Positions 27,054 to 35,639 of a DNA stretch of 64,000 nucleotides are shown in pieces (the first letter of the stretch is position 1; the number at the start of each line of letters is the position of its first letter). Origin of the DNA: Paludibaculum fermentans_A (GTDB lineage Bacteria; Acidobacteriota; Terriglobia; Bryobacterales; Bryobacteraceae). A program made the position numbers and the translations under genes. The stretch covers positions 1,612,001 through 1,676,000 of the forward strand of contig NZ_JBPJAQ010000002.1 of NCBI RefSeq assembly GCF_051172195.1. Direction: 5' to 3'. A model generated the notes under the pieces. The model was given only the letters and a program-made list of their open reading frames with translations, searched no databases and was not told where the DNA came from.

Positions 27054-28352
27054 ATGAACCCTTACCTCCATCCCCGTGACGAGATCCTCCGCCTGATGGA
27101 GCGCATCTACCGCTACCGCATGACCACCACGTCCGGTGGCAATCTCTCCATTCGCGAGCCCAACGGCGACGTCTGGATCACCCCCGCCCGCGTCGACAAA
27201 GGCGCCCTCCGCCGCGAAGACATCGTCCTCGTCCGCGCCGACGGCTCTCTCGAAGGCACCCGCAAGCCCTCCTCCGAACTGCCGCTCCACCAGGCGATCT
27301 ACGCAGCCCGGCCCGACGTACGCGGCATCGTCCACGCCCACCCCGTCGCCCTCGTCGCCTTCAGCATGGTGCGCGCCGTCCCCGATACCCGCCTCTTCCA
27401 CCAGTCCTGGCACGTCTGCGGAGCCGGCGGCTTCGCTGCTTACGAGCTCCCCGGCAGCGCCGCCCTCGGCGCCACCACCGCCGCCACCTTCCAACAGGGC
27501 TTCGACTGCGTCATCCTAGAGAACCACGGCATCGTCACCGCCGGCTCCGACCTCCAGCAAGCCTTCCACCGCTTCGAGACCTTCGAGTTCACCGGCAAAA
27601 CCATCATCAAGGCACACCTCCTCGGCCGCCCCGTGCACTACCTCACGGATGCCGAACTCGCTCTCTCTCGCAGCCGCCAGCCGCTCCCCGAGCCCGCCGC
27701 CTCCTCCGTCGAGATCCTCCCCACCAGCGAGGAAAAGGAGGCCCGCCACCGCCTCGCCGAATTCGTCCAACGCGCCTACCGCCAGCGCCTCTTCATCAGT
27801 ACCCAGGGCAGCTACTCCGCCCGCGTCGACTCGTCCTCGTTCCTCATCACGCCCTATCAGATCGATCGCGGCGTCATCCAGCCCGAAGACCTCGTCCTCG
27901 TCCGCGACGGCCAGGGCCCCGCCGGCTCGGAACCCAGCCGCGCCGCCGCCGCCCACCACGCCATCTATCAGGCCCACCCCCACATCGGCTCCATCATCAA
28001 CGCCTACCCCGTCAACGCCACCGCCTTCAGCGTCACCGGAGCCATGGTCGACACCCGCACCATCCCCGAAAGCTACGTCGTCGTCCGCCGCCCCGCCATG
28101 GCCCCCTACGGTCTCCAGTTCGAAGACCCCGCCGCTCTCGCCGCCATCCTCTCCCCCATGCAGCCCACCGCCATCCTCGAGAACGACGGCGTGCTCGTCA
28201 CCGGCTCCGACGTCCTCGAAGTCTTCGATCGCCTCGAAGTCATCGAGTCCACCGCCGAAGCCTTCATCAACTCGCGGGCCGTCGGCGAGCTCTCGCCCAT
28301 GTCCGACGAAGTCATCCGCGAACTCGACCGTGTCTTCCTTGGGATTAAATAG
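27054..28352 (+). CDS. Tandem class II aldolase/adducin domain protein
   Basis: 432 aa made of two class II aldolase/adducin domains (~1-205 and ~225-430). The first has the family features 'TTTSGGNLSIREPNGDVWIT' (phosphate-binding loop), 'IVHAHPVALVAFS' (zinc His pair) and 'CVILENHGIVTAG' (third His). The second keeps the fold (ISTQGSYSARVDSSSFLITP) but reads 'IINAYPVNATAFS' and 'AILENDGVLVTG', so the metal ligands are lost. Probably only domain 1 is catalytic, as a sugar-phosphate or sugar-acid aldolase in the L-fuculose/L-rhamnulose-1-phosphate class. lutA starts 4 bp after the stop, so lactaldehyde/lactate formed by aldol cleavage could feed LutABC. Confidence 0.85.
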   Translation: MNPYLHPRDEILRLMERIYRYRMTTTSGGNLSIREPNGDVWITPARVDKGALRREDIVLVRADGSLEGTRKPSSELPLHQAIYAARPDVRGIVHAHPVALVAFSMVRAVPDTRLFHQSWHVCGAGGFAAYELPGSAALGATTAATFQQGFDCVILENHGIVTAGSDLQQAFHRFETFEFTGKTIIKAHLLGRPVHYLTDAELALSRSRQPLPEPAASSVEILPTSEEKEARHRLAEFVQRAYRQRLFISTQGSYSARVDSSSFLITPYQIDRGVIQPEDLVLVRDGQGPAGSEPSRAAAAHHAIYQAHPHIGSIINAYPVNATAFSVTGAMVDTRTIPESYVVVRRPAMAPYGLQFEDPAALAAILSPMQPTAILENDGVLVTGSDVLEVFDRLEVIESTAEAFINSRAVGELSPMSDEVIRELDRVFLGIK

Positions 28353-28356
28353 GATC

Positions 28357-29106
28357 ATGCCGAAAGTTGGGCTCTTCATACCGTGCTACGTGGATCAGCT
28401 TTATCCACTGGTCGGTCTCGCCACCCTCCGCGTCCTGCGAGGCCTCGGTCTCGACATCGAGTTCCCTGAGGAACAAACCTGCTGCGGCCAGCCCATGGCC
28501 AACTCCGGTTGCGGCGAGGACGCCCGCCCGCTGGCTGAGAAGTTCCTGCGCATCTTCGCCCGCTACGACCATGTCGTGGCCCCCTCCGGCAGTTGCGTCT
28601 CCATGGTCCGCAACCACTATGAACAGTGGCTCGCCGGCAAGCCCGGCTTCGAGCACCTGCGCGACAACACCTTCGAGCTCTGCGAATACCTGGTCGACAT
28701 CGCCAAGGTCACCAAGGTCGACGGCGACTTCGCCCGCAAGGTCGGCCTCCATATGAGCTGCCACGGCCTTCGCGAACTCCGCATGGCCAGTTCCTCTGAA
28801 CGCGTGGGCGCGCCCTTCAATAAGGTGAAGGTGCTCCTCGAACAGCTCCGCGGCATCCAACTCGTCGACCTCAAACGCCCCGACGAATGCTGCGGCTTCG
28901 GTGGCACCTTCGCCGTCGCCGAAGAGGCCGTCTCCTGCCTCATGGGTCACGACCGCATCCGAGACCACGAGCAGGCCGGAGCCGAAGTCATCGCCGGCTT
29001 CGACATGTCCTGCCTCATGCACCTCGAAGGCCTGCTCACCCGCGACAAAAAGCCCATGCAGGTCCTCCATGTCGCCCAGATCCTCGAACATGCGAGGCTG
29101 TCGTGA
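28357..29106 (+). CDS. lutA: Lactate utilization protein LutA (Fe-S oxidoreductase)
   Basis: 249 aa. Two CCG domains: 'CYVDQLYP' with 'EEQTCCGQPMANSGC', and 'SCHGLRELRM' with 'PDECCGFGGTFAVAE'. These Cys-rich motifs bind an iron-sulfur cluster. The product is the LutA/YkgE subunit of the LutABC complex, which oxidises L-lactate to pyruvate in the cytoplasm. The length is normal for LutA (~240). Its stop overlaps the GTG start of lutB (29103-29106), so translation is coupled. Confidence 0.93.
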   Translation: MPKVGLFIPCYVDQLYPLVGLATLRVLRGLGLDIEFPEEQTCCGQPMANSGCGEDARPLAEKFLRIFARYDHVVAPSGSCVSMVRNHYEQWLAGKPGFEHLRDNTFELCEYLVDIAKVTKVDGDFARKVGLHMSCHGLRELRMASSSERVGAPFNKVKVLLEQLRGIQLVDLKRPDECCGFGGTFAVAEEAVSCLMGHDRIRDHEQAGAEVIAGFDMSCLMHLEGLLTRDKKPMQVLHVAQILEHARLS

Positions 29107-30467
29107 AAGGCCACGCCGAAAGCGCCGCACCCTTCGTAGCCAACGAGCCCCGCGCCCACTGGCACGACGAGTCACTCTGGTTTGTCCGCGTGAAGCGAGA
29201 CCGCCAGGCCGCCACCGTCCCCGAGTGGGAAGACCTTCGCTCCACCGCCTCCGCCATCAAGGCCCACACCCTCTCCCGCCTGGCCGACTACCTCGAGGAG
29301 TTCGAACGCAACGCCGCCGCCAACGGCATCCACGTCCATTGGGCCAGCGACGGAGCCGAGCACAACGCCATCGTCCTTAAGATCCTCAACGATCACGGCG
29401 TCAAGCGCCTCGTGAAGTCCAAGTCCATGCTCACCGAGGAGTGCCACCTCAACCCTTACCTCGAAGCCCACGGCATCGAAGTCACCGACACCGACCTCGG
29501 TGAACGCATCGTCCAGATGCGCCACGAACCACCCAGCCACATCGTCCTGCCCGCCATCCACCTCAAGAAGGAAGACATCGGAGAGCTTTTCCACATCCAG
29601 CTCGGAACCGAGAAGGGCGCCTCCGATCCCAAGTACCTCACGGAAGCCGCCCGCGGCCATCTCCGCGAGCGCTTCCTCGGAGCCCAGGCCGGCCTCACCG
29701 GAGTCAACTTCGCCATCGCCTCCACCGGCGGAGTCGTCGTCTGCACCAATGAAGGCAACGCCGACATGGGCACCAGCCTGCCGCCCCTCCACATCGCCTG
29801 CATGGGCGTCGAGAAGATCGTGCCCCGTCCGCAGGACCTCGCCATCTTCCTCCGCCTCCTCGCCCGCAGCGCCACCGGCCAGCCCGTCACCACTTACACC
29901 TCCCACTTCCACGGCCCGCTGCCCGGCGGCGAAATGCACGTCGTCATCGTCGACAACGGCCGGGCGAGAATCCTGGGTGAAGAAGCCTTCCGCCGCTCCC
30001 TCAGCTGCATCCGCTGCGGAGCCTGCATGAACACCTGCCCGGTCTACCGCCGCTCCGGAGGCTACAGCTACGGCTACACCGTCCCCGGTCCCATAGGCTC
30101 CATCCTCGGACCCCAACGCGATCCGGCCGCCTACGGCTCGCTCCCCTTCGCTTCCAGCCTCTGCGGCTCCTGCACGGACGTCTGCCCGGTCAAAATCGAC
30201 CTCCATCACGAACTCCTGGCCTTCCGGCAGGAACTGGCGAAGAAGGGCTACCTCCCCTGGCAGAAGCGCTTCTCAATGTGGGTCATGGGCCAGGTGCTCG
30301 CCCGCAGGTGGGCCTTCCTCCTGGGAGGCAAGCTGATGCGATCTCTCATGCCCCTTCTACCGAGAGCCCTGGTCTACGGCCCCTGGAACCCCTGGGGCAA
30401 GCAGCGCGAACTCCCCCCAATGCCCCGCGAATCCTTCCGAGACCTCCTCAGGAAGGAGCCCAAGTAA
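29103..30467 (+). CDS. lutB: Lactate utilization protein LutB (ferredoxin-type)
   Basis: 454 aa from GTG 29103. The LUD domain covers ~60-290 with 'GVNFAIASTGGVVVCTNEGN' and the conserved 'HIACMGVEKIVP'. Two ferredoxin motifs follow: 'CIRCGACMNTCPV' (~305) and 'CGSCTDVCPV' (~360). It carries electrons in the LutABC lactate oxidase complex. Ending 'PRESFRDLLRKEPK' is typical of the family. The stop overlaps a start codon as TAATG, and a ribosome site GGAAGGAG lies just upstream of it. Confidence 0.93.
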   Translation: MKGHAESAAPFVANEPRAHWHDESLWFVRVKRDRQAATVPEWEDLRSTASAIKAHTLSRLADYLEEFERNAAANGIHVHWASDGAEHNAIVLKILNDHGVKRLVKSKSMLTEECHLNPYLEAHGIEVTDTDLGERIVQMRHEPPSHIVLPAIHLKKEDIGELFHIQLGTEKGASDPKYLTEAARGHLRERFLGAQAGLTGVNFAIASTGGVVVCTNEGNADMGTSLPPLHIACMGVEKIVPRPQDLAIFLRLLARSATGQPVTTYTSHFHGPLPGGEMHVVIVDNGRARILGEEAFRRSLSCIRCGACMNTCPVYRRSGGYSYGYTVPGPIGSILGPQRDPAAYGSLPFASSLCGSCTDVCPVKIDLHHELLAFRQELAKKGYLPWQKRFSMWVMGQVLARRWAFLLGGKLMRSLMPLLPRALVYGPWNPWGKQRELPPMPRESFRDLLRKEPK

Positions 30468-30838
30468 TGGCCGCCCAAACCAGCAGCAGCAGGTCCAGTA
30501 GCAAGGCCAACAGGGTTTCAGTTGTGAGGGAATCCCGCATGCCCCGGGCATCCGGCACAATCACGTCTTCAACGGAGTGGTCCCCCACCGCTACGAACCC
30601 CGACCGTCAGGGAGGGGTCCCCACCGCGTTGCGAACCGCGACTGGCAAGGAGCGGGCCACGGACGTCAGCGCATCCCGAACAGCGTCCCCCATGCCCCGC
30701 CAGCACACCGAAGCGGACGCGGCCGCTCACCCGACCCAGTCCCGGAGCGTAAGCGACGGGCTAAGCCGGGCGAAACCCCAGTCCCGGAGCGCAAGCGCCG
30801 GGCTACCCGAGTGTCATCAAGAAAGGGGACGCTCCTAA
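30467..30838 (+). CDS. Doubtful bridging ORF built on REP sequence
   Basis: 123 codons between lutB and lutC, overlapping both as TAATG. The first 21 bp resemble the start of lutC (ATGGCC then Q/T/S codons), and TAATGGCC occurs at both ends (30465 and 30836). Beyond that, the peptide is low-complexity (S, T, R, P) and is largely the translation of REP units (NPDRQGG, TQSRSVSDGL). It is not a recognisable protein. It may merely carry ribosomes across an inserted REP block so that lutC remains coupled. Confidence 0.4.
   Translation: MAAQTSSSRSSSKANRVSVVRESRMPRASGTITSSTEWSPTATNPDRQGGVPTALRTATGKERATDVSASRTASPMPRQHTEADAAAHPTQSRSVSDGLSRAKPQSRSASAGLPECHQERGRS
30597..30657. repeat. REP-like type B hairpins, pair
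   Basis: ACCCCGACCGTCAGGGAGGG then GT (30597-30618) has stem ACCCC/GGGGT. A diverged unit, GAACCGCGACTGGCAAGGAG then CGGGCC, at 30633-30657 has stem CCGC/GCGG. Both relate to 26718-26739. Confidence 0.65.
30736..30805. repeat. REP-like type A hairpins, pair
   Basis: CAGTCCCGGAGCGTAAGCGA with CGGGCT, and 41 bp later CAGTCCCGGAGCGCAAGCGC with CGGGCT. The second unit differs at positions inside the arms. The pair resembles 26586-26655 in spacing and order, with type B units next to it in both places. Confidence 0.75.
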
Positions 30839-31437
30839 TGGCCTCGCCAACCACCAGCCGCGACACCATCCTGAAAGCCATGCGGGCCAACGCCCCCAAC
30901 CTCCGGCCCCTACCCGACCCGCCCCAAGCCATCACCTACCCGGACCCGCTGCAGCACTTCGCCGCAACGCTAGCCGGCGTAGGAGGCCGCTTCCTCAGAG
31001 CCGCCGGCGAAGCCGATCTCCAACTCCAACTCTCCAGCCTGGACGTCTACCAGGCCGCCAAACGCATCGCCTCCACCGTTCCTTCCCTCCCGGGCAACGT
31101 AAATCTGCAGGAATTGCAGAACCCCCACGAACTGGAAGGCATCGACCTGGCGATCCTGCCAGGTGACTTCGCCGTAGCCGAGAACGGAGCCGTCTGGGTA
31201 CCCGGCACGAACCTCGGCCCGCAACGGGCGATCTTCGTCATCGCCCAGCACCTGGTGCTGGTCATCCAGGCAACCTCGGTCGTCCACAACATGCAGCAGG
31301 CCTACGAGAACCTGAACCTGCAACGCCCCGGCTTCGGAGTCTTCATCTCCGGCCCCTCTAAGACAGCCGACATCGAGCAATCCCTCGTCATCGGAGCCCA
31401 CGGCGCCAGAAGCTGCACCGTCATAGCTCTCCCTTAG
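30838..31437 (+). CDS. lutC: Lactate utilization protein LutC (LUD domain)
   Basis: 199 aa. LUD domain features: 'GIDLAILPGDFAVAENGAVW', 'VPGTNLGPQRAIFVIAQHLV' and the C-terminal 'FGVFISGPSKTADIEQSLVI' plus 'GAHGARSCTVIAL'. It is the third subunit of the LutABC lactate oxidation complex. The ATG overlaps the stop of the preceding ORF as TAATG, with a GAAAGGGGA site upstream. The 370-bp REP-bearing insertion separates it from lutB, which is unusual because lutABC genes normally abut. Confidence 0.9.
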   Translation: MASPTTSRDTILKAMRANAPNLRPLPDPPQAITYPDPLQHFAATLAGVGGRFLRAAGEADLQLQLSSLDVYQAAKRIASTVPSLPGNVNLQELQNPHELEGIDLAILPGDFAVAENGAVWVPGTNLGPQRAIFVIAQHLVLVIQATSVVHNMQQAYENLNLQRPGFGVFISGPSKTADIEQSLVIGAHGARSCTVIALP

Positions 31438-31535
31438 CCAGCCGGCGAACATCCGGCACCTGGGGCACGGCGCAAGCCAGCGCGAGCCACAAGCCGAACG
31501 GCGGCTGCAACGCCCCGTACCGCGCCCCCAGCCTT

Positions 31536-31568
31536 ACCCCCGTCGTAGCCGCAGGCGAAGGCGGGGGC
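31536..31568. terminator. GC-rich hairpin downstream of lutC
   Basis: CCCCCG and CGGGGG pair around a loop containing GCCGCAGGC. There is no U-run after it, so it is either a rho-independent-like terminator without a tail or another REP-type unit (31536-31568). Confidence 0.4.
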
Positions 31569-31647
31569 CCGCCGCAACCCAGTCACCACCCGCCCCCTAT
31601 CCAATATCCATTCGCATTACCGCCCCATACGTAAGAGAATAGAATCC

Positions 31648-32229
31648 ATGAGGTGGTTTCTCTTTTTGGTCGCGCTGGCTTCCGCTTCAGCCCAGCGCAA
31701 GCCCGAGCCCGGTTGCCAGTGGGTCCAGTGGGAAAGCGAAGATCTTGGCCTGCGCATGTCCGTCCAGAAGTGCGAAGGGCGCGCCGCCCGCGAATTCAAG
31801 GTTCTCAACAACAAGATCCGCCTGGTCCAACCCGGCCAGGAAGCCGCCATGGGCAGCGCCGTCATCGAGGTCTGGGAGAAACCAGCCCGGCAGAGCGTCC
31901 AGGAAGCCATCAACCGCCGCTTCTATCCCAAAATGACCTCGCGCCAGCAGATGGGCTGCGTCGTCACCGATGCCAACGAGAAATTCCCCCTGGGCGATGC
32001 CAACAAGGCCGTCTTCCAGATCACCCCCAACCCCCTCTATCAAAGGGAAGCCGATAAGATCCGCGAATCCGAGCCCGGCGCCGAAGTCTGCGGCCTCTAC
32101 GGCGAACTCGACCAGAAACAGTACTTCGAATACCACCCGGCCGAATCCAAAATCCGCTATCTCTTCATCCGGCTGGGCAACGACAAGCCCATGTTCGACG
32201 AACGGTCCATCGAGCTCGCCGCCAAGTAG
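31648..32229 (+). CDS. Secreted hypothetical protein
   Basis: 193 aa with a signal peptide (MRWFLFLVALASASAQ). The mature part holds four Cys, in 'PGCQWVQWESEDLG', 'SVQKCEGRAA', 'GCVVTDANEK' and 'VCGLYGELDQ', consistent with disulfides outside the cytoplasm. No family is recognised. It stands alone, with the GH28-like gene 51 bp downstream on the same strand. Confidence 0.65.
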   Translation: MRWFLFLVALASASAQRKPEPGCQWVQWESEDLGLRMSVQKCEGRAAREFKVLNNKIRLVQPGQEAAMGSAVIEVWEKPARQSVQEAINRRFYPKMTSRQQMGCVVTDANEKFPLGDANKAVFQITPNPLYQREADKIRESEPGAEVCGLYGELDQKQYFEYHPAESKIRYLFIRLGNDKPMFDERSIELAAK

Positions 32230-32280
32230 CACCGCACGCTGGCCGGGCAGGTGGTAGAATCCTGCACGAGTGAAAAGTCA

Positions 32281-33618
32281 GTGAAGCCCCTTTGCATCAG
32301 CCTGCTCATCCCCGTGGCGCTCTTCGCCGGCGCCACCGTCTATAACCCCCCGCACGGGGTCGAACAGGACAAGGTCTTTCAGGTCAAAGTGGCCGGCCAG
32401 TCCTCCTTTGTCTACAGTCTGCCCGTCGGCGGCATGACGTACTTCTCTTACTCTTCCTTCGCCCGCCGCGCCGACATCGAGATCACCGTCGCCCGGCCCG
32501 TCGAAACCGTCGCCATCCGGCCCAAGAGCCTCAACATCCGCCCCGTCGTCAACGGCAACGTCATCACCTTCCGCCTCGACCGCACTGCCCAGCTCAGCAT
32601 CGAAATCAACGGCGACACCAAACACCCGCTGCTCCTCTTCGCCAACCCCCCGGAAAGCGCTCCGCCCAAACCCGGGCCTACCGGCGTTCACTATTTCGCC
32701 GCCGGCACCATCCACAATGTCGGACGCATCACCGTCACCAGCGGCCAGATCGTCTACATCGCCGGCGGAGCCATCGTGCGCGGCTCCATCTTCATGGATC
32801 AGGCCAAAGACGTCCACATCCTCGGCCGAGGAGTCCTCGACGGCAGTCTCTACAAACGCGGCGAAGCCCGCATGATCGAGGTCAACCGCTCCACCGGCGT
32901 CGACGTCGAAGGCATCATCATCACCAACAGCAAACACTGGACCATACCCGTCACCGCCTCCGACAAGGTCACCCTGCGCAACGTCAAACTCGTCAGCGAC
33001 AACGACTGGGACGACGGCGTCGATATCGTCGGCAGTACCAACGTCACCGTTGACCAGTGCTTCATCCGCACCAAGGACGATTGCATCGCCATTAAGGCCG
33101 GCGTCGACTACTTCACCAAGTTCAACAACCAGCACGACGTCAGCAACGTCATCGTCAAACGCTCAGTCCTGTGGAACGGCGCCTGGGGCAACGGCCTCGA
33201 GATCGGTTTCGAAACGCGCGCCGCCAGCATCAGCGGCATCCGCTTCCTCGACAACGACCTCATTCACGTCGAAGGCCCCGAAGGGACGTTCACCATTCAC
33301 AACGGCGATCGCGCCGTCATCTCCGACGTCATCTACGACAACTGCCGCGTCGAAGACTCGCACGGCCTCCTCGTCGACTTCAAAATCCTCAAGTCGCGTT
33401 ACAGCAAGGACGAGCAGCGCGGTCAGATCCGCAACATCCAGTTCCGCCGCATCCGAGTCGATCACAAGGAAATTCCCTCGTTGTTACAAGGCTTTGACGC
33501 GAAGCACGCCATCGGTGGTGTAGTCTTTGAAGACGTAGTTGTCGATGGCCGCCGCTGGACTTCGCTGGTGGACGCCGGCATGAAGACCACGCACGCCGAA
33601 GAGATCGTTTTCAAATAG
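32281..33618 (+). CDS. Secreted right-handed beta-helix protein, GH28-like
   Basis: 445 aa from GTG 32281, giving a signal peptide (MKPLCISLLIPVALFAG). Residues ~20-130 form a beta-rich N-terminal domain. A parallel beta-helix follows, with 'DDGVDIVGSTNVTVDQCFIR' and 'TKDDCIAIKAGVDYF' near 245-280. The paired Asp residues correspond to the acidic sites of polygalacturonases (GH28). The family's G-H-G motif is not obvious; the equivalent region reads 'WNGAWGNGLEIGFETRA'. It probably hydrolyses a plant or microbial polysaccharide, but the exact specificity is open. Gene symbol left empty. Confidence 0.75.
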   Translation: MKPLCISLLIPVALFAGATVYNPPHGVEQDKVFQVKVAGQSSFVYSLPVGGMTYFSYSSFARRADIEITVARPVETVAIRPKSLNIRPVVNGNVITFRLDRTAQLSIEINGDTKHPLLLFANPPESAPPKPGPTGVHYFAAGTIHNVGRITVTSGQIVYIAGGAIVRGSIFMDQAKDVHILGRGVLDGSLYKRGEARMIEVNRSTGVDVEGIIITNSKHWTIPVTASDKVTLRNVKLVSDNDWDDGVDIVGSTNVTVDQCFIRTKDDCIAIKAGVDYFTKFNNQHDVSNVIVKRSVLWNGAWGNGLEIGFETRAASISGIRFLDNDLIHVEGPEGTFTIHNGDRAVISDVIYDNCRVEDSHGLLVDFKILKSRYSKDEQRGQIRNIQFRRIRVDHKEIPSLLQGFDAKHAIGGVVFEDVVVDGRRWTSLVDAGMKTTHAEEIVFK

Positions 33619-33639
33619 TCATCCGGGAGGCGCAACGCG

Positions 33640-34836
33640 GTGCCACTGAATCGCAGAATTTTCCTGATGGGCGCCGCGGCGGCCGCGCAGAAGATCTACG
33701 CCGCGGAGAAAATCTCGCTGGGCGTCATCGGCACCGGAGGCCGCGGCACCTTCGTCATGGGCGTCTTCCAGAAGGACCCGTCCCTGCGCGTCGGGGCCGT
33801 CTGCGACGTCTACGAACCCAACCTGGAACGGGCCCTCTCCGAGGCGTCCAAGGCCCAGGGCGGGGTGACCCCCAAAGCCTACCGCCACTACCGCCAGCTC
33901 CTCGACGACAAATCCCTCGATGCAGTCCTCATCGCTACCCCCGAGCACTGGCACCACCGCATGGTCCTCGACGCCCTGGCCGCCGGCAAGGACGTCTACG
34001 TCGAGAAGCCCCTCTGCCACACGCCCCAGCAGGGCGTCGAACTGGTGGAGGCCGAGAAGCGCTCGAAGAACATCGTCCAGGTGGGCATGCAGCGGCGCAG
34101 CTACGACCTCTATCAGGAGGGCCGCCGAGTCGTCGCCGCCGGCACCCTGGGCGACGTCCGCATGGTCCGTTCCTGGTGGCTGAACACCCAGCTCGGCGGT
34201 GAGAAGGTCACCAAACTGAAAGGTCCGCTCGACTGGGAGCAGTGGCTCGGCTCCACCGCGAAGCGCCCCCTGGATCCCGACATCTTCAGCCGCTGGCGCC
34301 TCTATGGCGAGTTCGCCGGAGGCATCGTAGCCGACCAGGGCGCCCACGTCTTCGACGGCATCCACATGCTGATGGGCGCCGGAGCCCCGCTCGCCGTCAC
34401 CGCCGCCGCCGGCCGCCCCCACGCCGCCAGCGGCGACACCCCCGAATCCGTCGTCGTCACGGCCGAGTACCCCGAGGACTTCATCGGCGTCTTCACCATC
34501 AACTACGCCGCTATGCGCTACAAGAGCCGCTACGATCAGATGAACCACCTCGACGGCGGCAAAGCCCGCATGGACATCGGCCGCGAGGACTTCCGGGTCT
34601 TCGCCCAGGGCGGGGAAGAGACCCCCATCCTCGAGAAGCGCTCAGAGAAGGGCTTCGGCTGGGCCACCGATCTCCACGTCATGAACTTCCTCGACTGCGT
34701 CCGTACCCGTAAAGCCCCCGCCGCGCCCATGTGGCTCGGCTTTCAGGCGGCGCTCGTCGTCCAGCTCGCCAACCTGTCGCTCAAGAACGGCCGCCGTATG
34801 AAGTGGAACCGCGCAACCAGCCAGGTGGAGGTGTAA
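33640..34836 (+). CDS. Tat-exported Gfo/Idh/MocA oxidoreductase
   Basis: 398 aa. The GTG start is preceded by GGGAGGC. Tat signal 'NRRIFLMGAAAAAQ', then the Rossmann 'LGVIGTGGRGTFVMGVFQKD' and the conserved 'VYVEKPLCHTPQQGVELVEA' (E-K-P motif with the family Lys). Tat export of a pre-folded NAD(P)-bound dehydrogenase has precedent in glucose-fructose oxidoreductase. It is probably a sugar or inositol dehydrogenase in the periplasm. It heads a run of four same-strand genes (to 37209), with 2 bp to the next gene. Confidence 0.88.
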   Translation: MPLNRRIFLMGAAAAAQKIYAAEKISLGVIGTGGRGTFVMGVFQKDPSLRVGAVCDVYEPNLERALSEASKAQGGVTPKAYRHYRQLLDDKSLDAVLIATPEHWHHRMVLDALAAGKDVYVEKPLCHTPQQGVELVEAEKRSKNIVQVGMQRRSYDLYQEGRRVVAAGTLGDVRMVRSWWLNTQLGGEKVTKLKGPLDWEQWLGSTAKRPLDPDIFSRWRLYGEFAGGIVADQGAHVFDGIHMLMGAGAPLAVTAAAGRPHAASGDTPESVVVTAEYPEDFIGVFTINYAAMRYKSRYDQMNHLDGGKARMDIGREDFRVFAQGGEETPILEKRSEKGFGWATDLHVMNFLDCVRTRKAPAAPMWLGFQAALVVQLANLSLKNGRRMKWNRATSQVEV

Positions 34837-34838
34837 CC

Positions 34839-35612
34839 ATGCGACGCCGGACCCTCATCCTCTCAACCCTCGGAGCAGCCCTCGCCGGCCAGTCCAAGCC
34901 CATGCTGAAACTCCGCAAACGCGACGACGCCAAGCCCATCGAGTTCACTGAAGCCATCGACCCGCGCCACTCCGCCATCATCCTCTGCGACATGTGGGAC
35001 CGGCATTGGTGCGAAGGCGCCAACGGCCGCGTCGCCCTCCTGGTCAAACGCACCGGACCACTGCTGGAGAAGGCCCGCGCCAGCGGCATGCTCATCATCC
35101 ACGCGCCGTCGGACACCATGGACTTCTACACCGGCGCTCCGCAGCGCAAGGCCATGCAGGCTCTACCAAAAGTCGCCCCGCCCAAACCGCTCGACCTCAA
35201 CGCACCCGCGCTGCCCATCGACGACACGGATGGCGGCTGCGACACCCCCGGCGACAAACAGCACAAAGCCTGGTCGCGCCAGCATGCCGGCATCGTCATC
35301 GCGCCCAACGACCTCATCTCCGACCAGGGTGGGGAAGTCTACAACGCGCTGCGGGCGCGCGGCATTCAGCGCCTGTTCGTCATGGGCGTCCACACCAACA
35401 TGTGCATCCTCAATCGCACCTTCGCCATCAAGCAGATGTCGAAATGGGGCGTCCGCTGTGTCCTGCTGCGCGACATGACCGATGCCATGTACGATCCCCA
35501 GGACCGGCCCTTTGTCAGCCACGCGCGCGGCACGGAGCTCGTCATCGAGTACATCGAACGCAACTGGTGTCCCAGCACTACCTCGGCTGACCTCATGAAG
35601 GCCCTCGGCTGA
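34839..35612 (+). CDS. Exported isochorismatase/cysteine hydrolase family protein
   Basis: 257 aa. The N-terminus 'MRRRTLILSTLGAALAGQSK' looks like a Tat-type signal. Catalytic elements: 'AIILCDMWDRHWCEG' (Asp) and 'LFVMGVHTNMCILNRTFAIK' (Cys near residue 189). The triad's Lys is probably in the middle of the protein. Family members hydrolyse isochorismate, nicotinamide, N-carbamoyl compounds or ureidoacrylate. The long insert after residue 80 is unlike the small isochorismatases. The downstream neighbours are DUF362 and RidA. Confidence 0.82.
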   Translation: MRRRTLILSTLGAALAGQSKPMLKLRKRDDAKPIEFTEAIDPRHSAIILCDMWDRHWCEGANGRVALLVKRTGPLLEKARASGMLIIHAPSDTMDFYTGAPQRKAMQALPKVAPPKPLDLNAPALPIDDTDGGCDTPGDKQHKAWSRQHAGIVIAPNDLISDQGGEVYNALRARGIQRLFVMGVHTNMCILNRTFAIKQMSKWGVRCVLLRDMTDAMYDPQDRPFVSHARGTELVIEYIERNWCPSTTSADLMKALG

Positions 35613-35639
35613 GAGCTATACTCAGCCCAGAGGGACTGC

